A DNA stretch of 64,000 nucleotides. It comes from Cheilinus undulatus. Lineage: Eukaryota; Chordata; Actinopteri; Labriformes; Labridae. Each line of letters starts with the position of its first letter. Positions within the stretch are counted from its first letter, which is position 1. Of this stretch, positions 13,053 to 26,020 are shown piece after piece. Under the pieces are notes generated by a model that was given only the letters and a program-made list of their open reading frames with translations, was not told the origin of the DNA and did not search any database. Location of the stretch: NCBI RefSeq assembly GCF_018320785.1, contig NC_054877.1, forward strand, positions 34,122,151-34,186,150, read 5' to 3'. The position numbers were made by a program, and so were the translations under genes.

Positions 13053-15820
13053 CATATTTCTTGCCTTTCATTTGAAGTGGCAGGAGGTTGAAACAGGGTG
13101 GCAAGATATCGGTGCTGTATTTTGGTCAAATATGTATGTTGATGGCATCGGTAACATGCTAATACCAGGTTTAGATACACATCCCTAGTAGATACTGAGA
13201 CCTTTTTAAAAATTGCTTGGGTTGATTCAGATTTTTGTCATCATGTGTATTGTGTCCAGCTCAAGTGCTGTTATACTGTCAGCATTGTCTACAGAATATG
13301 TAGCAGGGGTCTGTGCAAGGACAGGTTGATAATGTCAAATAATTTTACACGCACTCTCAGATAAACACCATCAATAGAACTTTTACTTTTTGTATGTAGA
13401 TTTTGTGCAAAATCCTGATAGAAAAAAAAATCTTTTATACCCCTTGAGAGGTAACTATAACAGCTACTGTAAACTTTAATGTAATCTGAGGGTGCTTTTA
13501 TTTTGGAATATTAAAGATCAGTTAAACTGGTTATTTTATTCTATCTCAACAGCCTGTTGGAAACATGATGATAACTCCCAAAACAGAAATAAATCCAGTT
13601 TTGGACAACTTTAATCAATTAGACAACAATATGTTGTTGTATAAAATAGAAAAAAACTCAAAGGCACTCTCTACAAGCATTAAAATGACTTCATTTTCAC
13701 AGCATGTCATGTGTTGACCTAAAAACACACTTCAACGTGTTTTGGCATCATGCTTTCATCAGGAAGTCAAACAACAAAATGTGTTGCAAAACTCTTTTTT
13801 AAACTAACACAGGTCTGAAACAGTTAGAATGAGCAAACAATTTTATAATATTATTAAAAGAATGAGTTTATTTTAAGCAAGTTCACACAAGGTCTTTTCA
13901 GGATATTATAAGTCTAACTTTTATCAGGAAAAAACATTGATTTCTATTCTATTTCTATTGTCAGTGTTTAAATAAACCACTCCAAACCCCAAATTTTAAA
14001 AATATTTCAACGTTAAACAATATTATGGGCATTGTAATATAATAACTATCATAGGATGAGCTGAGTGTATGGTTCCATCCTTAAAGTACACTAATAGTTC
14101 AACAGTTACAGGATAGAAAGGGTTAAAAAATGAGTAGAGCACCTCTTCATGAGAGACAAAGCAGGTCAACCTTGTTACTATTTTATACAGCTTGTATTTT
14201 CTGGCATTCACTCCAACATTTATCAGCATTTCAGGGCATGACTTTGCTGCGATATTAGTTTAAATTTGTGTCGTAGCTCAGAGTTTGTGCAATAAGTTAT
14301 TTACATCATTCAGGCTCAGCAGTACTAGCTTCATAAAAATGTAATTCATTGCAGGGTTACATTAGTATTATGCATGCATGCAGACCGGCTACTAAGTGTG
14401 CTATTATGGATAACAGGATTGCTCTTTTACAGATACTTGAGGTGCTGCTGCTTAGCTCTTTGCAGCTGGATAAAAATATGCCCAGCAAATGTCATATGAT
14501 ATGACCAGAGAGCCCCAGTGCGGAAGCTGGTAGAAAGCTAAGGAATATTAAATGAATAGAAGGTGGAGAGCTGTGTGAGGGACTCTGGCTCAAAACAGGA
14601 TACAGCAGTAAAGCAGAGGTCACAAAGGGGAGGGAGAGACCCTGTGGAACATGTCACCTCTGTGTCACTATCTCGCACATGCACCCACCACTTCCACTGT
14701 GCCTAGAAATGAATACGCTGGCGACGTGTGTTGTGGATTTGTCCAAAAGCAATGGCTCAATTCCTCGGGGAGCGGAGCAGCCCCCACCCCCCACATGGAT
14801 ACTTGTGCAACCCATCCCCTTTTAAAGACACACCCCTCATCCACCCACACAGACACAGGCGCTCGATTCACAGTGGCAGTAACACTGGCCAGGACACCCC
14901 TCCCCTCTTTTACCTCCTGAGGAGTCTGATTTTACATAAGCTCCCAGATTGAGGACAATAAACCATACCTTCTCAGTGGGAGTTTGATTACACACAATCA
15001 CTACAGACGCCATACATTTATGCAAATGCTTCACAAGTATCGACTCTGGGAGTGTTACAAAGACATTACTACAATTAAGTGATGTTATTTAACGCCTTCA
15101 GTCGTTGAAGCCATCTGGGAAACATTAAGCTGAGCGAATCATATTCTGGGTATGAGAACAACATCTTCAACCTCGCAGTGTAGATCTCCACTGTTCTGCT
15201 TTAATTACTTTAAGGGAAAACTACAGGGTGGAGGAGGACAGGGACAAACATTAGAGCTTTCCAAATGGCCATGAGAGGTTTTCAGGTTGTGCAAGCTGTG
15301 TCAAAAACACTGTGTGGGTGTTTGTACATAAAATATCTTTCTGTGTAATGCAGATTATAGGTATTAGCTCCTGAAGAAGGCTGTTTAGGAGAAGATGGAA
15401 GTGTTTTTGTTCTGTGGTGTGTGAGGTTATAAAAAACAAAATAAACAGTGTTGTGGAAATGTAGAAATTAAGCAAGAGACAAAGTAGAGCCAGGGGAGGA
15501 AGGTGGAAAGGGAGGGTGGTAGGGGGTGTATCGACTTGAGCATAGCTAAAATGCCTGCTGAAGTGAGGTACAACAAGTTGCACTCTGCTACAGCTTCCTC
15601 CACCTCTTCTGAGCATACCAGAGTCACTGCTGCACAGGAATGTCATTCAACACTTCATCTGTACATGAACAACTGTCGAGGCTCGTCTATCACTCAAAGT
15701 GTGGGGCAGCAGCAGGTACAGAAGCACTGATGCTGCACTGGTGGTAATAAACTGATGTAAACATCAGCTAGGGCTCTGTTGATTTGCAGTGTTCAGCTCT
15801 TAAAGGAGCTGTACGCAAGC
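13053..15820. other. tsc22d2 intron, no gene seen
   Basis: No gene is supported. Overlapping short frames on both strands around 14,650-15,030 and 15,250-15,730 come from locally C-rich sequence and carry no domain or splice structure. A fragment at 13,085-13,195 resembles the dispersed repeat seen in pfn2 intron 2 (phrases such as ATACACATCCCTA). Confidence 0.5.
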
Positions 15821-15824
15821 TTAG

Positions 15825-16235
15825 TCCTGGGCAATTAGTTCAGTTTAAATTTCAATCACAATTTTGGCCTCCTATGAATCATGATTAATGATTACTTTGC
15901 CACATGCCATGTTGCACTCAATTTACTACAAAGAGACAGATCTAGACAGGAAGAAACAGCATCAGCAGTGCCACAAAGTGCTTCAAGTCTGATCAGACAC
16001 AAGTGCCACCATGCAGTCTTAGAGGAAATGCACGTGGTGTATATTCTGTCCACAGGTGTTGTCACTGAGTAAATGTTTCAGTGGGGGTTCATTCATTACC
16101 TTTTTTTAAGTGTTAAGACTATTTTGTTTTTAAGCCACAGGAATAAAATAACCATCTTGAACGATCATGATCGCAATATCAATCAAAACAACTGTGAGAA
16201 TGATTTTTACCATAATCCAGCAGCCCTACTACACA
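15825..16235. repeat. Possible MITE fragment
   Basis: The left part (gggcaattagttcag, then aaatttcaatcacaatt) and the right part (gatcatgatcgcaatatc, then cagcagccctac) resemble the two ends of a dispersed AT-rich element common in fish DNA. A similar phrase recurs at 18,745-18,810. I could not define termini or target duplication. Confidence 0.35.
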
Positions 16236-17308
16236 CGGAGGTGTGAGAGCGACAACATCTGAAGGCACTTTGCTGAATATCTAGTTGTACTGCAAAAGAA
16301 AAGTGCCAATACGTGACACAGAGCACAGTTGGTCGACACACCCCACTGTCAGGCCTCTTATCGGCAGAATGGGGGCACAGTGGAAAGACTACTGCTCAAT
16401 GTCTGATAGGGCTAGGCTATCGTAAGAGACCCCTACTCTTATCAGCCTGTGAGCTGGGCCCTCTCACAAGTAAAACATAGGTACTCCTAAAACACCCTAC
16501 CTAGAGCAGACTGCACTGTCACAAAACATAATAAAATTCAGTGTAAATGTTTATTTCAACTAAATTATCACAAATTAACTACAATCATGTGGATTTCAGA
16601 CACCTATATTAAACAAAGTACTTGTGGGGTTAATTTTGTAATCACTGCCTACCCAACAATTTTGGCCCTTTAAAAAGGGAATAAATAACTCCTTTATAAT
16701 CTCTCCCATGTGAGGGAAGCACAGGCAAATGCGAGGGGGTTGTGCATTGCTAAAGACGTGAAGCAAAGATACTGCATTGGGTGAAAGGACAGATGTTTGC
16801 CACTGCTGTAAAGACAACAGGGTTTTAGTTATGTATTTGCCCTATTGATTTGACCTGTTTATCAGCATGATCATCAGAGGGAGCTGCAGCAGTGAATGTG
16901 ACACAGCTCACGCAGGCAATTCAGGTAGTTAACAAACTCAGCATAAAATGACTACCACAAAAGAAAAGAAACTATGAGAATATAAGACAAAATCCTGTGA
17001 TCACAAGAGTAAAAACCAAAGTTAGAAATCTGAAAATTCACCCGCAGAACTTCAGCTGCTAATCACATGTTTAAGTTTTCATCGCCATCAAAGAAATCCT
17101 TTGATTTATCCCTACATCCATGAAACACTGCTATCAGCACAGCATTTAAAATGGTGTAATTTTACTAAAATGTAAACAAATGCAGGCTAAAGACAAGGGC
17201 AAACAGTGAAACTACCTCAATACATACATACACTGCATGTTTACATCCTCTACAGCATTGTGCAAACTTCAGCTCTGAACCTTGGAGCATTAGTTTCTCA
17301 CAATTACA

Positions 17309-17410
17309 GTGCTGTGAAAAAGTATTTGCCCCCTTTCTGATTGCTGATTATTTTGTATATTTATCACACTTAAATGTTTTGGATCATCAAACCAATTTTT
17401 ATTGAAACCA
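17309..17410. mobile_element. Isolated Tc1-like terminal repeat fragment
   Basis: The phrase cagtgctgtgaaaaagtat followed by ttgccccctttctg is a typical outer terminal repeat of a fish Tc1-like family. There is no transposase and I found no matching second end nearby, so it is probably a solo end or strongly truncated copy. It lies within the large tsc22d2 intron. Confidence 0.55.
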
Positions 17411-19261
17411 TGTTAATGTGTACTAGTCTAAATCTTCTTAAACAGTCTATGTCACTATATCGAACATCTGTACCCTTGCAAAGCACTCTGAACAAAATTT
17501 TGACTAGTCTGGCGGCACATTAACGTGTGTTTGAAAGGTTGATGGGAGGGATCTGGGCAATGTACTAATGATTTCACAGAGGGTAGTTGGACTTTGAGAA
17601 ATGCCTGGTCTTATGCTGCTTTACAGGTCATGCATACAGGCCTCAGCCCTCTGTCTTCAAAGCACTGACACATCACAGTAGGTGTATGTGAAGCCACTTC
17701 AGCACATTTAATAACACAGGAAGGAAAAAAAAAGTTACGATGAGAAACTGAGTGGTTTACCTCAAGTAAAACATACAAATACAATCTTGGTTCTGATCCA
17801 TGTAAATAAAAAATAATCTTAAAAATGATAGTGCCAGGTTTCTGAGGTATGCATACCCTATCTGTTCTTTAAGACTGTAAATGGAAACCACAGATACACT
17901 TCTGGCACTGCATCATTTCCGCTCAAGCATGCCGTCTACTAAAGGTGAAACAAATCGCAAAAACTCGGGCACTGAAAAAAAGATTACTTTCAGAGGAAAC
18001 ACATGCCATGACATAACAACTTATGAAGGAATGCTAACATTTTTTTTTCCAAACGTGGTCATGTTTGGATGTTCACAAACAAAATAAAATACCAGTTTAA
18101 TATACTAACTGAAGTATCTTTAAGAATGATCCAATATGAAAACATTGCGTAGGGGAGTCTGATGGTGTTCTACATGGAAATCATATCATAATGCGGCAAC
18201 ACAAATGTCAAACCCTCCTAACTTGTATTACAAATTCATCTCTGGAGCAGGACCCAACTTATTTAAAGGTCAAACAGGCAGCACTTTGGCCAGGACAGGC
18301 CTGAAGCTAACAGAAAGAAGCTAACTCTGTGCTACACATCTTTTGATGTTTGCAGCCAAGGCCAGCACCTCAGATACTGTTGTGGAGGTTGAGAGCTAAG
18401 AAAAGGTCAATGCACACACAACTCAAACACAAACCGTCACACACAGAGAATGACAGTGTCAGAGACGTTGTGTGTGTTTAACAAGTTGCTGCCTGTGCAG
18501 TGGAGAGCCAAGGGTGTTCTCCACTCTAATGGCTTCTTTAAGCTCTAATGAGAAACAACAAACATTAAATTTCCTTCCTGTGTGCCACATAACTCTTCCT
18601 TCTACAAAGCCCCCTCCTTGCCACATCCCTGAAAATAAAGCTTGTTTGTTCATCTAACAACCAGCACGTAAACCACGCACTGCTCTGGCTGCAACTTTTA
18701 ACCTCGCAGTGATCACAGAAAATGAACAAATATACCTGCTGTAACTAAAGCTGGGTAATTCATTAAAATGTCGCTGGAATCACAATATATGGACTAGCGC
18801 AATTTCAAATTGCACAAGGTGCAATATTTCTTTGACCTGTCAAAATACCATTTTTTTGCAGCAGTGATGTTACGCTTTACACATAATGTAATCAGACAAA
18901 TGTCAATTCTTTCTAGAGTAGTTTGCAAAAATCCTACTATATTCCATCCTAATATATAGGCCTGGCCTACAGGAAAGAACAATCTCTGTCTGATCTATCT
19001 TATATTGTGTTAGTTATAATATATAATGAGTTATTGCTTGTGTTTGCTGAAAATACATTAGATGAGGAAATAAAGAATAACCACATTTTAAATCTGAATA
19101 TCAGACTCAATTAGATAATCTTCCCAAATTGTTAAGCCCGAGCTATAACCCTTGAAATAGGCCTACTAGACCTGGTCTTTGTGTGTATTATGAATAATAC
19201 TGAAGTGGAATGGTGATGACAGTTTTCTGAACCATTAGAATCAAGATCTATAGATTGTTAC

Positions 19262-21033
19262 CTGTCCACCTCCCCGTCGACAGGTATGTGGATTCCAAAC
19301 AGGCTGTTGACGGTTGGCGTGGCGAGCTGCAGGCTCTCAGGCATGAAGGGCTTCACTGCTTCCTTTCCAGAGATGACAGGAGACTGTGCGTTGACGAGAC
19401 CCTCTGATTTCCCTCCGCCACCCTCTGCAAGTCCAAACCCGGCTCCTTGGAGCCCCTGGGCCCCTAGACCTACTGGAGTCTTGCTGAGGGGGATCTGACC
19501 TGGAGGCAAACTGGAGGTTGTCACATTTGGCATGGCTGCACTGGAGGCACTGGGCAAGGCAGCGGGCACAGTGGTGGGCACACTGGAGCTGGCTGCGATG
19601 GCAGGCACATTTTGTACACCGGAGGATGTGGGGTGGAGGCCGAGGGGTTGAGGCTGTCCAGCGGGTGTATACGTGGATCCACCAACCAGCATGGAGCCTC
19701 CCACAGCTCCCATTCCACCAGTCTGCTGCAAAAGGCCTGGACCTGGCTGTCCAGAAGATACAGATCCACCTCCTGCAACTTCTCCAACCTGACTTGGCAC
19801 AGGCGTCCCACCAGAGGGTCGAGGCAAGACCGTAACAGGTGCTGCAGACATGCTGGACACTGGGAGGGACTGAGCAGCACCAAGAACTGACTGCTGCTGA
19901 TAGTACTCGGTCTGGTTCTGTAGCAGACCAGATGTCTGGTTGCTCATGGGGTGTCCAAGGGGAAGCTGCTGCTGCTGAGGAGGGTAAGGGATGGGCTGGG
20001 CTAAGGGTGGCATGATAGGAGACTTCTGTAGATTGACACTGGACTGAGACAGGCCATTTTGACCAACAGGCAGCACATTCTGAGGGGCAGGAGGCTGGAG
20101 ACCACCCACTGCGGGCTGAGGGGGAAGCGCTGTGGGCTTGGTGCTGGAGAAAGCACTCTGCAAGGTCGACCCACTCACACCCTGCTGTCGGGGGTTGTAG
20201 TTCTGGTGTTGGAGCTGCTGCTGCTGCGATAGTGTATCCACAGACTGCATGCGGGATGATGGGAGAGAAGAATCCGCCATCGAACCCAAGCCCTGACCTG
20301 AAAGTGTTGCCGGGGCAACCACAGATCCTCCTGTGAGCCCGAGCCCACTGTCTCTGTCTGCCGCAGGGTCTGGTGCTGCATTGGCATGCCTGATGCTATC
20401 TACAGTCCTACTGACAGCAGAACTATCAGAGTCCTTCTCATAAAACTCTGTGCATGTCCACCTGCCTCTTCTGAAGGGTTCTCCAGTACCATGATCGAGT
20501 TTGATGACCCTGAATCGTGAAGAACAACTCACCGTGGAGGCGGCAGGAGGAGCTGCACTGCTGGTCACTGCAGCAGGTAGGGACGTGTTTACTGACACAC
20601 CGGATGGAGCAGACTGTTGCTGCACTGCCCCAGGCTGAGTGGAGAGGGGTAGCCCACTTGTAACGCCGATTCCCTGGGGCTGCTGACCGGCTTGAGCTGA
20701 GCCAGACACTCCCACTTTTCGAAACTCTCCGATGGGGGTACTGGACAGCGCGGGCAGCTGGCCAGGTTGAGGTATGTGTGATGGGGCCATAACACTGGTC
20801 GCCTCTGGCTCTCCGACATTATTCAGGGCTTCTTCTGATGAACTTCTATCGCACGCGGGCTCGTACTCAGCACGAGACACGTCGTATATTTCCGAGGACA
20901 CATCCTCAGTCCGGGACTCGTCCGGGTCTTCCAGACTCTCCGTGTCGTCCGTGGCACCTATAGCAGCCACCTGGGCCTGAGTCACACTGGTGATCTGGAA
21001 ACAGCTCTTTTTCTTGGCCGGCATTTTCGACAT
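19262..21033 (-). CDS. tsc22d2: TSC22 domain family protein 2, coding exon 1
   Basis: This exon encodes the N-terminal 590 residues of the long TSC22D2 isoform, a leucine-zipper protein of the TSC22/GILZ family implicated in transcriptional and stress or volume regulation. The start MSKMPAKKKSCFQITSV at 21033 is the family's conserved beginning. An acidic block follows with TEDVSSEIYDVSRAEYEP and RSSSEEALNNVGE (about residues 41-77). The second conserved box starts at residue 171 (SSRFRVIKLDHG, then EPFRRGRWTC.EFYE). The rest is a disordered Ser/Pro/Gln/Gly-rich region with Gln runs, ending in IPVDGEVDR. The frame runs into a stop at once, but GTAACA at 19261 is a donor leaving phase 2, which fits the exon at 5093-5167. 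The C-terminal TSC box is outside the window, so the gene is partial here. It is divergent from pfn2. TSC22D1 is less likely because the 3' end matches TSC22D2. Confidence 0.93.
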
Positions 21034-21720
21034 ATTGACAGCCGTAGTCCAAGTCCCGTATGGCTATAAGTATCCTCCGTAAAAACAGCCCCTAACAGCT
21101 CAGATCATATTAAACAGCACTATTTACCTAGCTAACTGTAATCAAGATGAATCTACGCCATCCCTCTTCCTCTCTCGGTCTCCTGTTGCGTTTCATGAGC
21201 TCATAACGCAACGCCACACTTCGTCTTGTCCAGCAATACGGCTTTAGACCCCGAAACAGCAGCCTGTACTCTCAACTTCAGCTCAGTCTGGACTGACCAG
21301 CTTCTATCCCGGTTGTCAAACGGTCGTTGTCACAGAGAGTGCTGCCCAGCTGTGGGAGCTACTTCAGGCTGAGGAGGGCCCACAGCCCTCCACTCACCGA
21401 GCTAGCTAGCAAGTCAAGCCAACTGGCTGCTGCTGCACACTCCCCCTACGTCGGAACAAGTATGGGAGACATCTTCCAAAAAGCAGTCCTTTAAGCTCGT
21501 TCACTTCACCAACTCAAAGTCATTCGGTGGCGACTCTTACTTAACAGTCGACGGAAGAAAAAACTCCTCAAATTCACAGCTTTCGAGCAAATTTGTCTCC
21601 TAACAGCGCCTACAGTTACCTCCCTCAGTCACTCTTGACAAGATGGCTATGTTGTATGCAACCGCGCTGCATCGTGGGTAGGTAACGTGCGCAAGGATGT
21701 TTACGTATGAGACGTCTGAG
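21034..21720 (-). promoter_or_regulatory. tsc22d2: tsc22d2 5' UTR and CpG-richer promoter region
   Basis: Immediately upstream of the tsc22d2 start, base composition changes from AT-rich to GC-richer with many CpG. No splice acceptor is obvious just before the ATG, so the 5' UTR may be continuous with exon 1. Near 21,640-21,700 lie AAGATGGC (a YY1-type core, plus strand) and gcatcgtgggta, which suggests the transcription start is around there. No TATA box is clear. This is inference from composition and motifs. Confidence 0.5.
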
Positions 21721-21729
21721 AATTCCCCC

Positions 21730-22019
21730 CTCATGGCGCATTCAAGGCGCAGTTGGAAATACTAGAGCTGTGATAAACAGACTGAATAGAATTGGAAAAG
21801 TGAGCACTTTCTACGTAGTTTGACATAAGTTTACATGTTTTCGCCTAAGTAACAATCCATAAAGCATTTGTAATCTCTATGATGATTAGCTGACCCTTAC
21901 ATCAAATGTGCCTGGATAGTTAGGGATATTTCTAGCATTTAAAAACAATGGTAAGTGGCAGAAACACTGAGCAGTACCACTTTAATCATTATTTATTATT
22001 TGAGCAGCTGTTTGGCCTG
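21730..22019. other. Intergenic, nothing seen
   Basis: Short AT-rich intergenic DNA between the tsc22d2 promoter and a diverged duplication. No feature seen. Confidence 0.5.
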
Positions 22020-22400
22020 CAGCTTGTTTATTTTATTTTATTTTATTCATTTTTATGTACAGTATGTGTATGCTTTGTTGATTTATGTTTTATCAAGACA
22101 GAGCAGAAATTAAAAGATTGTTAATCTTTCTGCCCTTTTTTCTTCAAAGTTGAATATTTTACTTTGAATATAAATTGCTTTGTTTGTTTAAAATAAATCA
22201 ATCAATCTACTAAGTGTATTATTTATTTTATTTTACATTTTATTATTGATGTGTATGCTTTTTTGATTGATGTTTTGTGAAGACAGGGCTGATATTACAT
22301 GATTCTTCTTCTTTCCACTTCTTTTCATCCAAATTTGAAGGTGAATATTTGACTTCAAATATAAATTGTTTTGTTTGTTTTATTAAATGAATAAAACACA
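22020..22400. repeat. Diverged tandem duplication of about 190 bp, possibly LINE tail
   Basis: Two successive blocks share the same order of phrases: a TTTTA-rich start, gtgtatgctttgttgat or gtgtatgctttttt, a tatgttttatcaagacag or gatgttttgtgaagacag phrase, and ttgaatataaattg followed by tttgtttgtttaa-type sequence. The first is about 22020-22205 and the second about 22212-22395. The first block ends in aaataaatcaatcaatc, which resembles the 3' tail of non-LTR retrotransposons. The LINE assignment is tentative. Confidence 0.5.
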
Positions 22401-23925
22401 TGTGCTATCAAATCAAATACACAAAAAAACAATATACAATCCTATGAAAACAAATTAAAGAGCAACAAAGTAAAACATAATAATAATGGATGAAATACAG
22501 TAAAGTCCACTTATCAGTAAGGGAAATACAAATGTGTTACAATTCTAGCTACTTCACTGTGACAAATTGGCAGGTTTTCTGAGTTCTTCTCATTATCAGT
22601 AAGATATTTTAGTTTTAACAAGAGTCTGGCAAAATAACTGAAGAATAAGCTTTAAAATTTGTGTTTTTCTGACTGATATTAAATCACTATAACCTCACTT
22701 TTAGCTAACATCTTATAATGTAGAGGATTTATCAAATAATCAAAAATGATATTGAACTCAGGACCAACCCTGCAAATGCAAGTCTTTAATTGGTTAAATT
22801 GCAACAAGAGCGTGGCACTTATTTGAATTAAGTATACTGTATATTGCCTGAATGAATAACTGATTTGTGTTTTTATAATTTCTTGTAACTGATGCATTAT
22901 CAATTATGCGATTATGCAATTGGTCAAATGCAAGACATCTGCAAAGTTACCTTCAGCTTAAAGCAGCTCTGTATTACTTAAATTTCAATCAGCTGCCAGT
23001 AGAATACCGCCATGAAAGATACATTCGATTCAGCTATTACAACTTTATTCAAGGTCAGCTGAGTGCATCAGCTCTCTCCCACCCTCTGGTAGGGTATTTG
23101 CGTAAGCTGCAGTAATACTTTATGCCTGCTGTTATAATCACAGTACTCCTCAAGGAGCATTTCATGTGATGGTTGTACAATAACCCCATAAAAGCAGGAT
23201 CCTACAGTCATTGTTTTGTTAAGGGTCTTTGTTAAAAGTCTCTGTGTACGTCTAACGTGAGCATTTTTATAGAGTAAACCTGAATACAGCTCAAATTCTT
23301 CTGCTGTTGGTACCCAGGAGGTCTTTAAGTCATGTTTTTTAGTATGTTTGTTCAGCATACAGGAATCAGTAGGAATGCCATTTTTAAGAATATGTCTTAA
23401 ACTAAACTACCTAAAGAAACAGTTAGCTTTTAGGAAGTGAGGATGCCACGTGTTATAACAGTAAAATTGTTTTATTTTTGTCTTTTGTGGACATTTTAGG
23501 GATTCAAAGCCATTCAAAGCTATATAAGCCAGTTTGTTTGCAAAGGTGCCCACGAAATGCTTCTATTCAATTAATGCACATTTAAATCTAATTAAGATTT
23601 AACAGTTAGTCTTGTATGTTTTCCAGTATGTTTGTGCCAGAATTATAACCCTGTTGGAGGTTATACCTCAGGTTAGTTTGAAATTCTTCGCCAATTGATT
23701 AAGCTTAGTTAAAAATATGATGTCATGAAGCAGTCCTGTACATCATGCATGAGCAAACCAACACACTGTGGGGAAATATATTCTTATAAGCTGGATTTTG
23801 TAATTAACCAATTTGTAATAAAGGTGGGAAATAGTAACACTTTACATGCCAATAACTGCCCTCTTTTTTCTAAACATGTATTTAGAAAATTACATAAAAC
23901 TTCAAATAAAGCCCATCCCACTCAG
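22401..23925. other. Intergenic, no gene seen
   Basis: AT-rich intergenic DNA. Short frames (22,679-23,358) show no domain, signal or splice context. Confidence 0.5.
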
Positions 23926-23929
23926 TTGT

Positions 23930-24125
23930 AACCAGGCGGAAAGTAACTAATTACTTTTACTCAACCTACTTGAGTAGTTTTTTGTGAAGTATTTGTACTT
24001 TTTTGAGTACATTTTTGACTTGAGTAAATCTATGAACCAGTACGTTTACTTAAGTGAATTTTAACCAGGGTAACTGTAATTTAACTTGAGTACAATATTA
24101 TGTATTTTTTCCACTTCTATTGCAA
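23930..24125. mobile_element. hAT-type MITE (fold-back fragment)
   Basis: The stretch begins with aggcggaaagtaactaatta, then has cttttactcaac with cttgagtag. It continues with tacttttttgagtac and tgacttgagtaaat and ends with aacttgagtac. This internally self-complementary ACTTGAGTA pattern is characteristic of a widespread fish non-autonomous hAT-like family. No coding capacity is present and the exact termini are uncertain. Confidence 0.55.
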
Positions 24126-25129
24126 CCCATCCCAGTAAAAGGCCAAGTCCCATTTTGTAGCCTGGTGTTCCTGCATGTTATGACAAATACATGCAGGTCC
24201 CAAATATTTATTGGTATTATTTTTATTGCTGAAGTTGCATATCTAAAGGAGAAAAAGCGTCCATAGAATTCAATCACTGTCTTTCAGAGTCTCCTGCATG
24301 ATGATCAGGATAAGAAGTAAAGAAATGTGTGACAGGAGGGACAGGAACTATGTTGATTCTGCTGACTTTGAGATGGAAGTAGATGTTAAAATCAAAGAAA
24401 TGAACTTTCTTGTGAAATGTTAACACTGTAACACGTACCTTTAACACTGAAATTGATTCTAATGTTTACACAGCTCCATACGCCAGCATATGACTTATAA
24501 GTGAATATATTGACAGGGGTCTCTCGCTCTTTTGTTCACAGTAAGGCAACTTTGCACAGAAAGGCTGTCATACAAATCAGGATCAGATTAGTTATTTATA
24601 ATTTCATTTTATAGCCTGAGTTGTGCAGAGTTGAATATTATTTCTGGTGTTCATTTGACAAATTTATAATCTTTCTTGCCTTTGTTGTGCAAAAGTTCTG
24701 TGTCAAAGTAACCAACCTTGTCTCCTATTAAGCCTTTCCCACATAAAAGCCAGGTTAATGTAATGAACTGACAAAATATAAACCCAGGTTATTAATTGAA
24801 CAGTGTGTCTAAAAATCATCACACAGTCGTTTGAATATCTGTTTGTCATGGCTCTGCACCAGAGATTATGCTGAGATGATCAAAGCATAGAGAACACTGC
24901 CCCCTGTGGTCAGGAAATGGCATTTCAACCCTTGAGGTAGCACGCTTCTGTTTCCTTTTTTGGTTATTTTGGGTGATCCTTGAACTCTTCACCATCTATG
25001 CTAGTTTAATTTCCTTAATGCTTCTGTTTTATGCTAAATGTTAGCTCATTGGCTCATCTCAACAGATATTGCAAATTTACACAGTAGACAAGTGAAACAG
25101 GAAACAGCTGACAGAAATGTTATAAAAAG

Positions 25130-26020
25130 GCACAGAACTGGCTGGGGCCCTGAAAACCCAGAGACTGGGCCCTCCCTCGTGATTTATTGACAGTGTCAGT
25201 GCATGTTGGAGCTGAAAAGTGTGTAAAGCTATAATTATGTTACTGATGTTAAAAATTATTTCATTTCCCTTTTTGGCTGCATTTAACCAAGTTTTGCTGC
25301 TTTTTTGCCACTTTTTAAAAGGCTTTAAACCAATTTTTGTATGCTATTGTCATTTTTTGAAACTTTTTTTTGACACTTTTTGCCCATTTTCACCACTTGA
25401 ACCTATTGTGATATTCTTTTTTTTGCATTTTAAATCTATTTTTGCCTTTTTGCCACTTTCATAACTTGTCTTATCACGTTAAACCCATTCTGCCATGTTT
25501 TTCCATCTTTACACACATTTTACTACTGTTTACCCATTTGGACACGTTTTCTCACTTTTAAAACAATTTTCCCAACTATTTTGCCAATTCTTTGCCATTT
25601 TTAACCCCATTATTGTCACTTTTAACCCATTTTGCCACTTTAGCAGTTTTTACTCAATTTCCCAATAGTCTAATTGTTTTTCCACTAAAGTTGTCTCAGT
25701 TTCTTCTAACTTTATTTTTTGGCATCTTGATGTCTGACATGACTTTCCATATGGTTTAGTTCAGTGTGCTCATCTGAATTCTTAACATTACTTTAAAAGG
25801 TAATTCTGTATAAAGAAAAGGAGTTTGTATCTGTAAAAAGGCTACATGCTTAAATAAATACAATTCATTATTTGTGACTTGATAAGAGTTGTTATCAATC
25901 AGGTTAAAAATAAAATATCACAGCTTAACTCTACAATTGACCATGATCTTGCTGACCTCCATGGGCCCCTCTGTTTGACTGGACCCCCGAAAGCTCTCCC
26001 CTTCAACCCCCCTATGGACA
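25130..26020 (+). repeat. Unclassified dispersed repeat with T-rich minisatellite core, copy 1
   Basis: The left module (25140-25215) contains ggccctgaaaacccagag, then gggccctccct with cgtgatttattga. The core (about 25250-25690) is a degenerate minisatellite of phrases like TTTTTGCCACTTTTAACCCA. The right module (25905-26005) contains atcacagcttaactctacaa, then ccatgat with gacctccatg and a gaaagctctcc phrase. The same three modules recur in the same order and orientation at 49130-49670, which marks this as one dispersed family. I do not recognise the family and see no coding frame. Confidence 0.65.

Noticed and set aside
19518-19890. Open frames of 92-120 codons in other frames across tsc22d2 exon 1
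   Set aside because: They are shadows of the low-complexity Ser/Pro/Gln-rich coding sequence on the minus strand.
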